Shown here piece after piece: positions 1 through 6,578 of a DNA stretch of 16,809 nt. Position numbers and translations under genes: made by a program. The stretch is from Mobilitalea sp. (lineage in GTDB: Bacteria; Bacillota_A; Clostridia; Lachnospirales; Lachnospiraceae): assembly GCA_029974875.1 (NCBI GenBank), contig JARKQP010000676.1:1-16809 (forward strand), written 5' to 3'. How positions within the stretch are numbered: position 1 is the stretch's first letter; every line of letters begins with the position of its first letter. The notes under the pieces are model-generated. The model was not told where the DNA came from. It searched no databases and worked only from the letters and a program-made list of their open reading frames with translations.

Positions 1-732
1 ATGCCTCAGGTGTTATTAAGATTTATGGCAATCAGAAAGCATGATGAATTAAAGCAATCCAGAAGGATAGCAACAGTATGGTGTGCGATTTCTTTGTTTG
101 CAGCAGTTTTAATTGGTATCGTTGGAAGGGCGGCCTTTCCAGTGGAGCATCTTTCCTCCGGATCGGCTGAGAAAATCTTTATTACCTTATCAACAAACCT
201 ATTGCCAACTGTTATTGCGGGCTTGGCTATGGCCGGTATATTAGCGGCTACCATAAGCTCCTCAGACTCCTATCTGCTGATTGCTTCTTCCGCTGTGTCA
301 AAAAATATCTTCCAGGGATTGTTTAAGCGGAATGCTACAGATAAGCAGGTTATGCTTGCTTCAAGAATTATTCTTCTCGTTATTACTATAGTTGGAGTAA
401 TCATTGCTTTGGACGAAAACAGCGTTATTTTCACTGTTGTATCCTTTGCATGGGCAGGGTTTGGGGCAACCTTTGGACCTCTGATGCTTTTCTCCCTTTT
501 CTGGAAAAGAACAACCAGGGAGGGTGCTATTGCGGGCATGCTCGGTGGCGGTATCATGGTTTTCTTCTGGAAGCTGGTGCTTAAGCCTATGGGAGGGATT
601 CTTGGACTGTATGAGCTATTACCGGCCTTTCTGTTCTCATGCATTATTATTGTAATTGTTTCTTTACTAACGCAGGAACCGGGGGAAGAAATACAGAAGG
701 AATTCGTGCTGGCTAAAAACTATAAGGAATAG
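1..732 (+). CDS. Sodium/solute symporter, PutP-like, C-terminal part
   Basis: C-terminal 243 residues of a sodium:solute symporter (SSS family), closest in pattern to the sodium/proline symporter PutP, an inner-membrane protein importing its substrate with Na+. The visible opening (MPQVLLRFMA) matches the PutP segment Gly-x-Pro-x-x-x-x-Arg-Phe-Met-Ala, which lies mid-protein, so the ATG at position 1 is internal and the gene begins upstream of the window; the family is usually about 480-510 residues. About six hydrophobic segments are visible. The stretch GLAMAGILAATISSSDSYLL (about residues 74-93) is the conserved Ser-rich Na+-site region of PutP-like carriers. The gene ends 35 bp before a good terminator. 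Substrate (proline or another small solute) cannot be fixed from this half. Family assignment is firm. Confidence 0.85.
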   Translation: MPQVLLRFMAIRKHDELKQSRRIATVWCAISLFAAVLIGIVGRAAFPVEHLSSGSAEKIFITLSTNLLPTVIAGLAMAGILAATISSSDSYLLIASSAVSKNIFQGLFKRNATDKQVMLASRIILLVITIVGVIIALDENSVIFTVVSFAWAGFGATFGPLMLFSLFWKRTTREGAIAGMLGGGIMVFFWKLVLKPMGGILGLYELLPAFLFSCIIIVIVSLLTQEPGEEIQKEFVLAKNYKE

Positions 733-767
733 ATAACGGTGGTCACGCTTGAACCGGCGTTAACAGC

Positions 768-810
768 AAAAAACCTTACTGACTTTAATGGAGCCAGTGA
801 GGTTTTTTTG
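768..810 (+). terminator. Intrinsic terminator after the symporter gene
   Basis: An A-run followed by AACCTTACTG pairs (with G-T wobble) with CAGTGAGGTT and then runs into seven T residues. The mirrored A-run and T-run mean it could also terminate minus-strand transcripts coming from the right. Confidence 0.85.
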
Positions 811-811
811 A

Positions 812-1046
812 TTATGAGTTGATTATATAACTTGTCATACACGAAATCAAGTGTATGAAGGACAATCCCAAACGAACTGAAATAATAAGAAGATGTACAT
901 TAAGCAATACAAAGGCAATGCTCCCACCAAGAAAAAGAGAAGGCATACGTATCTTTTATTTTACGACAAATATGTGTAGGAAAGATCCCCGTGATTGAAA
1001 TAATTATCGGAATGATATACTGTAAAAGATAAAATATATCTTGGTA
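812..1046 (-). pseudogene. Possible remnant of a membrane-protein gene (frame broken)
   Basis: Reading the minus strand from about 1046, one frame gives a hydrophobic segment with a basic end (YLLQYIIPIIISITGIF, then a Lys/Arg-rich loop). A change of frame near 927-935 continues as another hydrophobic stretch (IAFVLLNVHLLIISV) ending in TAA at 812-814, directly beside the bidirectional terminator at 768-810. No single frame is open throughout and no start codon with a ribosome binding site is present. AT-rich DNA read on this strand gives hydrophobic residues by chance, so this is weak. If real, it is the tail of a polytopic membrane protein, and fic sits where its upstream part would be. Confidence 0.25.
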
Positions 1047-1072
1047 TTATTCCTATAATATAGTATACTATA
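1041..1072 (+). promoter_or_regulatory. fic promoter with overlapping 14-bp palindrome
   Basis: TTGGTA (1041-1046), a 17-bp spacer and TATACT (1064-1069) form a sigma-A type promoter; TATAAT at 1054-1059 is an alternative -10. The -10 is embedded in the perfect palindrome TATAGTATACTATA (1059-1072), a possible operator. The N-terminal helix-turn-helix of the Fic protein just downstream makes autoregulation a reasonable guess, but AT palindromes also arise by chance. Confidence 0.5.
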
Positions 1073-1095
1073 AAAAAGATCGAGGAGGTGAAACG

Positions 1096-2013
1096 ATGCA
1101 ATACATTACCGTAAAACAAGCTTCGGAACAGTGGGGCATATCAGACCGCCGTGTCCGGGTACTCTGTGCAAAGGGGCGCATAGAGGGTATCGTCAGAGAG
1201 GGGCGTTCCTATTTCATCCCGGCGGACGCGCTGAAGCCGATTGACGCGCGCAGTTTGCGCGGCAAGGATATTCCGGAACAATACGCTTCGCTCTTTGCAT
1301 CCGCCGATGAGATGAAGGCGGAGCTTGACCGTCGGCGCCCACTGACGGGAGGGGAACTAAAACGTTTGCAGGATGAATTCCTCGTAGAATTTACCTACAA
1401 CTCAAATGCCATAGAGGGCAATATGCTCACGCTTCAGGAAACCGCACTTGCTTTAGAGGGCGTGACGATTGACCGGAAACCGCTCAAAGACCATCTGGAG
1501 GCGGTTGGCCATCGTGACGCATTCCTTTATGTCGTTTCACTTGTCAGAGATAAAGTTCCGATTTCTGAACGGATTATCCGTGAAATCCACTCCCTCGTCC
1601 TGATAGACAGGCCGGAAGACAAGGGCGTATATCGGAGAATTCCGGTTAAAATTATGGGTGCGCACCACGAACCCCCACAGCCCTACCTTGTTCCGGTACA
1701 GATGGAGCGGCTGGTTGCGGATTTGCCACGTGACAACCGGCATACCATAGAAAGGGCGGCGCTGTTTCACCTGAATTTTGAAGGAATCCATCCGTTCATC
1801 GACGGTAACGGGCGCACCGGACGACTGATATTGAACCTCATGCTTATGCAGGCGGGTTACCCGCCCATTGACGTGAAATTCACCGACAGGAGAAAATACT
1901 ATTCCTGCTTTGACAGCTATTACCGGGATCAAGACGCATCGCCTCTGGTAAATATGATCGGCGAATATGTAAAAGAGAGACTTTTCCAGTATTTGAGCCT
2001 GTTGCAGGATTAA
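1096..2013 (+). CDS. Fic-domain protein (probable AMP-transferase) with N-terminal HTH
   Basis: A 305-residue Fic protein. Fic enzymes usually transfer AMP from ATP to a hydroxyl side chain of a target protein. Residues about 1-50 form an excisionase/MerR-like helix-turn-helix (VKQASEQWGISDRRVRVLC). The catalytic loop HPFIDGNGRTGR is at 232-243 with His232, the acidic Asp236 and both Arg present, so the full motif for AMPylation is intact. SNAIEGN at 103-109 matches the inhibitory-helix motif (S/T)xxxE(G/N), with Glu107 the likely blocking residue, N-terminal to the Fic core (class II arrangement). The start is fixed by GAGGAGGTG at 1082-1090. Codons are clearly GC-richer than in neighbouring genes, which suggests transfer from another genome. 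No antitoxin gene is needed for this class and none is seen. The target is unknown. Confidence 0.9.
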   Translation: MQYITVKQASEQWGISDRRVRVLCAKGRIEGIVREGRSYFIPADALKPIDARSLRGKDIPEQYASLFASADEMKAELDRRRPLTGGELKRLQDEFLVEFTYNSNAIEGNMLTLQETALALEGVTIDRKPLKDHLEAVGHRDAFLYVVSLVRDKVPISERIIREIHSLVLIDRPEDKGVYRRIPVKIMGAHHEPPQPYLVPVQMERLVADLPRDNRHTIERAALFHLNFEGIHPFIDGNGRTGRLILNLMLMQAGYPPIDVKFTDRRKYYSCFDSYYRDQDASPLVNMIGEYVKERLFQYLSLLQD

Positions 2014-2089
2014 AGGGGTCTCGCATAGGGGAAAAAACTACAATTACAGATGTAGAATTCCAATAGACCATTGCCAAAAAATGTAAAAT

Positions 2090-2120
2090 GAGCACTGTCG
2101 GCTTAGGGGTGACAGTGCTC
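2090..2120. terminator. Hairpin between convergent fic and HAD genes
   Basis: GAGCACTGTC (2090-2099) and GACAGTGCTC (2111-2120) form a perfect 10-bp stem with an 11-base loop. It lies between two convergent genes and is followed by TTATT on the plus strand and a T-rich stretch on the minus strand, so it probably serves both. Confidence 0.7.
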
Positions 2121-2148
2121 TTATTAGGATATAACAATTTGCCGGATT

Positions 2149-2931
2149 TTAAATTAACTGCAAAAACTGCAATGCATTTTTGATTCCGTCCTTATTGACA
2201 TGGGTAGTAACATAATCAGCAATTTCCTTTAGCGCTGATACGGAGTTTCCCATGGCGATTCCCATGAATGCCTGTTGAATCATTTCATAATCATTCATGC
2301 TGTCGCCGATTGCGATAACATCCTGAAAGGTCATTCCCCAATAATTTAAAAGCACCTGTATCCCAAAGGCTTTCGATACATGATGGGGGATGACGTCTGC
2401 GCCGCCATATTTTTCAGACATGATGGGAGTCCGGACTGCCGGAAAGTTGTCTGCTAAAAGCTTGGCTGCTTCCACGGTATCATCAAGGAACAGGGAGTAG
2501 ATTTTCTTGCCGAATAGTCCGCTGATCTCCCTTATCTCCGGAAAAAACGTGTTTCCCTTGGCGTTCCAGCGCTGTTTTAATTTTTCAGGATAGGTATTAT
2601 ACCAACAGCTTTCATAAACCCCGCCTAAGATCAAGTGATGCTCTAGGGCAAAGTGGATTAAATCCTCCACAAGGGCATTATCTAAATAGGTCTCATATAG
2701 CAGCTTCCCATCCGCTTCAACAGCACATCCGTTGGCGTGGATGATGGCATCCGGTTTAATGATATCTAAGATTGGCTGGTTGACGGCTTCATTAAAATGC
2801 CGCCCGCTGGCCAGAACGATTTTAAGGCGGTCTCTTACCTTATCAAGGGCTTCAATGGTACTGTCGGGTATTTGCTTCGAAGAGTGATCAAATATGGTAT
2901 TGTCGTAATCCAGGCATAAAACTTTGTGCAT
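2149..2931 (-). CDS. Cof-type HAD-superfamily phosphatase
   Basis: A 260-residue HAD hydrolase of the Cof/IIB type, cytosolic enzymes that remove phosphate from sugar phosphates and related small molecules. All four HAD motifs are visible: DYDNT at 8-12 (nucleophile Asp8, acid/base Asp10), Ser42 in ASGR, Lys187, and GDSMND at 209-214 (Mg-binding Asp210 and Asp214). The cap domain lies between motifs II and III. A longer reading frame begins 30 bases upstream, but CAAAGGAG (plus-strand 2940-2947) sits 8 bases before the chosen ATG and the protein then begins MHKVLCLDYDNT, as the family does. The actual substrate is not predictable. It lies downstream of the regulator/RDD pair on the same strand but is separated from it by the tandem-repeat array. 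Confidence 0.88.
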   Translation of the reverse strand: MHKVLCLDYDNTIFDHSSKQIPDSTIEALDKVRDRLKIVLASGRHFNEAVNQPILDIIKPDAIIHANGCAVEADGKLLYETYLDNALVEDLIHFALEHHLILGGVYESCWYNTYPEKLKQRWNAKGNTFFPEIREISGLFGKKIYSLFLDDTVEAAKLLADNFPAVRTPIMSEKYGGADVIPHHVSKAFGIQVLLNYWGMTFQDVIAIGDSMNDYEMIQQAFMGIAMGNSVSALKEIADYVTTHVNKDGIKNALQFLQLI

Positions 2932-3028
2932 ATTCCAGGCTCCTTTGTTATACTGTTGCATTAAATCCCTAGTAAAGCAAGGTAAGTTCTGAGGACTGCC
3001 TCTAAAAATATGTAGTTAGCGGAGATGA

Positions 3029-3170
3029 GTTGATCTAAATCAGTTGATCCAAATCAGTTGATCCAAATCAGTTAATCCAGATCAATTTAATCCAGATCAA
3101 TCCAGTACAGATAATTTAATACGGATACTTTAGTGCTGATAATTTAGCACAGATCAGCTGATACGGATCA
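3029..3170. repeat. Degenerate 14-bp tandem array, ten units
   Basis: Ten consecutive units of 14 bp (two of 15 bp). The best-preserved form is GTTGATCCAAATCA; units two and three are identical (3043-3070). Later units decay stepwise: GTTAATCCAGATCA, ATTTAATACGGATA, ATTTAGCACAGATCA, GCTGATACGGATCA. The phase is held throughout. The array covers the gap between the RDD and HAD genes and continues into the RDD coding end: unit nine holds its stop codon and unit ten encodes its last residues. No unique spacers, so it is not CRISPR. Confidence 0.85.
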
Positions 3171-3732
3171 TCCGTGTTTTGCTTATCAAATCATGAAGTA
3201 GGTACATCCTTTTGCTCATAACATACAATACCAGCGATATTATAATAGCCACATAATAAAACAGCTGAAAGTGCGGTGCAATGAAAGCGCCTGTTGTCAT
3301 CTGTATAATTGATAATAAGTAAATATTGACGCTGGTAATATAGCCTTGAAGCAGTAACACCCCAATAAAATCCCTCAGGAATAAACGGTGAAAAGAAGGG
3401 GAGGAACCATCAGCTCCGGCCAGCCTTATTTTTAATAGCTTCCGGCCAATTGTCTGGCCGGCAAGAAACTGACCGCGGGCTTTACTTGGTATAATGCAAT
3501 AATATATTATATATACAAGCAGCGCCAAAATGCAAGCAATCCACGCATTTATTAAAGAAAGACCCTCCAGGCTGTTAACAATGACGAATTCCTTTGCCTG
3601 AAGAGATTGAAGGATCACGACAGGTATGGAGGCGAATAAGGATGCCAGGTACCAGTCAATAAGAAATGCAATAAAACGGTTTAGCACAGGTGCGTTCTTT
3701 AATTCCATAAAATTCCTCATTTCTGACCTCAT
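3154..3732 (-). CDS. RDD-family integral membrane protein
   Basis: A 192-residue membrane protein of the RDD family (named for conserved Arg and two Asp). RFIAFLIDWYLA (about 19-30) gives the Arg and Asp in the first helix, and the loop AGQTIGRKLLKIRLAGADG (about 91-109) is the family's characteristic central segment. About four or five hydrophobic helices are visible. Function of the family is poorly defined. The longest start overlaps the regulator's stop codon as ATGA (3729-3732), implying translational coupling; an internal ATG at 3708, preceded by GAGGA, gives MELKNAPVLNRF and is an alternative start. The final codons are made of the 14-bp tandem repeat. Co-transcription with a PTS regulator is unusual and could point to a membrane partner for it, but this is inference. 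Confidence 0.8.
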   Translation of the reverse strand: MRSEMRNFMELKNAPVLNRFIAFLIDWYLASLFASIPVVILQSLQAKEFVIVNSLEGLSLINAWIACILALLVYIIYYCIIPSKARGQFLAGQTIGRKLLKIRLAGADGSSPSFHRLFLRDFIGVLLLQGYITSVNIYLLSIIQMTTGAFIAPHFQLFYYVAIIISLVLYVMSKRMYLLHDLISKTRMIRIS

Positions 3733-5648
3733 ACGGAGGAGATCAACATCTTGATAAAATCCTCATAGGTTTTTGTGTTAAGCAGGGACTGGAAATTCTT
3801 TTTGTTGAGCAATATTTCCGTCACCAAATCAAAGATATCCCGGAACAGGATCCGGTCCTCCTCGTGGATGGCAAGCATGAAAACGACATGGACCTTGTTT
3901 CCATTCCATTCAATGGGACTGGGATGGATCGACACTGCAATTGCCGTAGAAAGGGCACACATGTCAATGGGATGGGGCAGGGCAATGTTGATATAGGCAC
4001 TGGAGCTTAACCTTTCACGCTCATAAAGCTTTTCACGGAAGGTATGGTCAACATATCCCTCCTTCTCCAAAGCCGAGGAAAGTGTCTCAATGGCACCCGT
4101 CTGGTCGGAGAAATTATCCGGGCTATAAAGGAAAAGCTCCTTTTTAAATATAAATTTCAGTTTGTTTTCTAATTTTGACCTTACCCGTTCCTTTTTTATA
4201 TCATCAATTACGCTGATGATATTGCTGATATCCTTATTACTGATAAAATCAGAGATCAGTGTGACGGGAACCGAAAGGGGCTGGCTTATTTGGATGGTGG
4301 ATATGATACAGTCATAATCGGGAAAATTGCCCAGCTCATCCTGCGAGGTGACAACACCGGATAGCAGGATGCTGTCTTCAAATATGGTATAAATCTTTTT
4401 AATCATCCGCTGCTGTGTGGAGTAGTAATTCGGACACACAACCAGAACCTTGACCTTATCCCTCAAGGCCTTCTGTTCCTCGATCAAAACCCCGATATGC
4501 AAGGCGATATAGGCAATCTCATCCTCTGAAACCGCGTGCTTCATTTCCTTTGTGATGATATTGGCTATAAAAACAGATACATCATAGATATATGGATAGC
4601 TGTTCTTAATGGGTGTCAGCTGGGGATTGCGGACAGGGATGTCATTCTCCAAACGGATCATCATATTGTAAAGATGGAGTGAAAACCGGATAATAAAATC
4701 CTGGTTGTTCAGATTGATATAAAAAACCCTGCGGACCCGGTTTTGTATTAACTCCATCAAGGCGCTGATCCTTGGACCGACAATTTCATTTACCTTGCTG
4801 ATATCAAGCTGGTCAATATTTTCATGGACAAGACGTGTCATTAAAAGCAGGGCGAGATTATAAAAATCACCCTCCGTAAAATGAAACGAAAAAAGCTTCT
4901 CAAGACTGTCGCAGATTTCCCGTAACAGCTTCGTGACAGGCTCGGCAATACTTATGGTGTTGGAGGCTTCATGATGCTCATTGGCGGCGGGGCAGTTGCG
5001 GGAACGCTCCATAGTGATGCCGATGTGCAGGATGAAATTCGTCAAAGAAAAATCATCAATAAAATAATGGTTGGACAAGAGCTTGTCGGTAACGATATGC
5101 CTTACGATGCGAAGGTCAATCTCCGGGAGATAGGACTGGATTAATTCTAAACTGCTAAAATTATCTTTTGTCTCATTATAAATCAGATGGGAAATCATCC
5201 GCTTCTTGTTTTTTTCCAATCCGTCGATGGAGGCATAGTTATTCTTTGTTTTAAATACCAGATCAAAATTCATCAGCTCAGCTTTGATTTTCACGATTTC
5301 ATTATTTAAGGTAGCTACGGAGATACATAATTCATTTGCCAGGTCATCCAAATTCTTAGTCTCGTTCTGCAATAGCAGTACCTTCAGAATATAAGCCTGT
5401 CTGCTGTAGGCGGACTGTGGGATTTGGGAGGAGGCATTATTAAGGATAGGGATCAGCCGGTCCTTGTCACTTATAAAAAATCCGTCCCTGGAAGAGGAAA
5501 TGATATCGGGATAAGTGGAATTAATATTCGAAATATAGGTTTTTACGCTCCTGACAGAGAAGCCCAGATGACTGGCGATATGTGCAGCAGTACTCCAATC
5601 ATTCTGGTTTTTTAAATAATTCAGTACCTGTAATTCTTTATTCTGCAT
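3729..5648 (-). CDS. PRD-domain transcriptional regulator with PTS EIIB/EIIA modules (LicR/MtlR type)
   Basis: A 639-residue regulator: N-terminal helix-turn-helix about 1-60, second HTH about 80-130, two PRD domains (about 170-280 and 290-395), an EIIB-like domain (about 399-480) and a fructose/mannitol-type EIIA domain (about 500-639). Phosphorylation candidates seen are His208 (LHIGITMER), His325 (LHLYNMMIR) and His384 (LHIGVLIEE) in the PRDs, Cys405 (VVCPN) in EIIB and His559 (IALPHP) in EIIA. The position equivalent to the second PRD1 histidine appears to be Leu (about 268). Such proteins activate sugar PTS operons; HPr~P phosphorylates a PRD and the cognate EIIB~P adds a negative signal when substrate is absent. 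AAGGAG lies 9 bases before the ATG. It is divergent from the IIA-IIB-IIC operon, its probable target. Confidence 0.9.
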   Translation of the reverse strand: MQNKELQVLNYLKNQNDWSTAAHIASHLGFSVRSVKTYISNINSTYPDIISSSRDGFFISDKDRLIPILNNASSQIPQSAYSRQAYILKVLLLQNETKNLDDLANELCISVATLNNEIVKIKAELMNFDLVFKTKNNYASIDGLEKNKKRMISHLIYNETKDNFSSLELIQSYLPEIDLRIVRHIVTDKLLSNHYFIDDFSLTNFILHIGITMERSRNCPAANEHHEASNTISIAEPVTKLLREICDSLEKLFSFHFTEGDFYNLALLLMTRLVHENIDQLDISKVNEIVGPRISALMELIQNRVRRVFYINLNNQDFIIRFSLHLYNMMIRLENDIPVRNPQLTPIKNSYPYIYDVSVFIANIITKEMKHAVSEDEIAYIALHIGVLIEEQKALRDKVKVLVVCPNYYSTQQRMIKKIYTIFEDSILLSGVVTSQDELGNFPDYDCIISTIQISQPLSVPVTLISDFISNKDISNIISVIDDIKKERVRSKLENKLKFIFKKELFLYSPDNFSDQTGAIETLSSALEKEGYVDHTFREKLYERERLSSSAYINIALPHPIDMCALSTAIAVSIHPSPIEWNGNKVHVVFMLAIHEEDRILFRDIFDLVTEILLNKKNFQSLLNTKTYEDFIKMLISSV

Positions 5649-5923
5649 AGATTAAGTCTCCTTCCCAATAGATCAGGCATTCTACCATCTACCCGTATTA
5701 TAGGTTAATTCCCATGGATTGTATACCGAAACAATTGCACCGTAAAAGTGCAATTTTAAAAATAGAAAACCGCACTGGAATTTTGCATAATGAGGTTACA
5801 AGCTGATTAGTGCAAAACTATAGGCGTTAATTTCACTCGGGAACCGGCATCAATTGAAGAATAGCAGCAGTTTCTGAGTTTTGCAATTATCTGTGCAAGG
5901 CAGAATAAAGGAGAGAAGACTGA
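5649..5923. promoter_or_regulatory. Divergent control region with repeated TTGCAC/GTGCAA half-sites
   Basis: Three inverted pairs share a TTGCA/TGCAA core: AATTGCAC and GTGCAATT at 5733-5740/5748-5755 (perfect 8-bp arms, 7-base spacer); TTTTGCA and TGCAAAA at 5781-5787/5811-5817; TTGCAA and GTGCAA at 5881-5886/5893-5898. A candidate operon promoter is TTACAA (5796-5801), 17 bp, TATAGG (5819-5824), with a half-site inside its spacer. A candidate minus-strand promoter for the regulator is TATACA (5720-5725), 17 bp, TATAAT (5697-5702). The half-sites are likely regulator binding sites; which protein binds is inferred from position. Confidence 0.55.
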
Positions 5924-6235
5924 ATGAATGTACTGGAAAAGAGTATGGAAATAATAGCCGCCGGAGGGGAGGGTAAGAGTCTGGCCCTGATGGCGATCCA
6001 GCAGGTACGTGCCGGCAGCTATGAGGAAGCGCAGGCCAGCTTAAAGCTGGCAGGAGAAGCAATTGTGAAAGCACATCAGCTGCACAGTGAGCTGCTGTTC
6101 TATGATGCGGAGCATCAGGACCTCCAATTTACGATGCTCACGGTCCATGCGGCAGACCACCTTACGGCGGCGGATATCATTAACGAACTGGCAACAGAAA
6201 TAATTTATTTATATAAGGAGATGCGTAATGTATAA
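5924..6235 (+). CDS. PTS lactose/cellobiose-family EIIA
   Basis: A 103-residue cytosolic EIIA of the lactose/cellobiose PTS family, which takes phosphate from HPr and passes it to EIIB. The all-helical pattern and the active-site segment VHAADHL (74-80) match the family motif HAQDHL, with His75 the phosphorylated residue and Asp78 the metal-binding residue of the trimer; the usual Gln is Ala here. The length is typical (100-115). AAAGGAGAG lies about 9 bases before the ATG. It is the first gene of the operon and overlaps the EIIB gene by 8 bp, implying coupled translation. Whether the sugar is cellobiose, another diglucoside or an aryl-glucoside cannot be read from EIIA. Confidence 0.93.
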   Translation: MNVLEKSMEIIAAGGEGKSLALMAIQQVRAGSYEEAQASLKLAGEAIVKAHQLHSELLFYDAEHQDLQFTMLTVHAADHLTAADIINELATEIIYLYKEMRNV

Positions 6236-6542
6236 AATTATGTTGGTATGTGAAAATGGTGCGAGCACCGGTATAGTTGTGAAAAGAATGAGGGAGGCCG
6301 CGGCGAAGAAGAACGTGGAAGCTGAGATTGAGGCGTATCCCTATACCCAGCTGGAGAATTTTGTGGAGGAAGCGGACGTGATACTGCTCGGGCCCCAATT
6401 GGCATTCAAAAAGGAGGCAACACTGAAAACCTTTCCTATGCATGCAAGTAAAATCGACGTCATGAAAGCGGTGGATTTTGGCATGATGAGGGGTGAGAAG
6501 ATCCTTGAGGATGCTATTGCAATTATAAATAAAAATAAATAG
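6228..6542 (+). CDS. PTS lactose/cellobiose-family EIIB
   Basis: A 104-residue EIIB. The phosphocysteine loop LVCENGASTGIVV (6-18) has Cys8 as the phosphorylated residue in the family pattern L-x-C-x-x-G-x-S-T. VILLGPQLAF (about 51-60) is the second conserved loop (LxGPQ) of cellobiose-type EIIB. It relays phosphate from EIIA to the sugar carried by EIIC. The start lies within the end of the EIIA gene and needs no other ribosome binding site than the one inside that gene (AAGGAG at about 6215-6220). It probably also phosphorylates the PRD regulator. Confidence 0.94.
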   Translation: MYKIMLVCENGASTGIVVKRMREAAAKKNVEAEIEAYPYTQLENFVEEADVILLGPQLAFKKEATLKTFPMHASKIDVMKAVDFGMMRGEKILEDAIAIINKNK

Positions 6543-6578
6543 GGAAAAGGCAGAATATTCTGCCAGGAGGAAGTTAGT

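Larger units (their letters stand above)
733..1095. other. Gap between symporter and fic genes
   Basis: The gap is AT-rich. It holds the symporter terminator (768-810), a perfect 8-bp hairpin TCATACAC/GTGTATGA at 835-842/851-858, a possible decayed minus-strand membrane-protein reading frame (812-1046, listed separately) and the fic promoter (1041-1069). I see no RNA gene or mobile-element end. The base composition changes sharply at the start of fic. Confidence 0.5.

Noticed and set aside
3029..3170. Tandem repeats as a possible CRISPR array
   Set aside because: Units follow one another directly without unique spacers, the unit is only 14 bp and no cas genes are present. The same applies to 13422-13605.
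5776..5790. Possible sigma-54 (-24/-12) promoter near TGGAATTTTGCA
   Set aside because: The GG-to-GC spacing is too short and the regulator has no sigma-54-interacting AAA+ domain.
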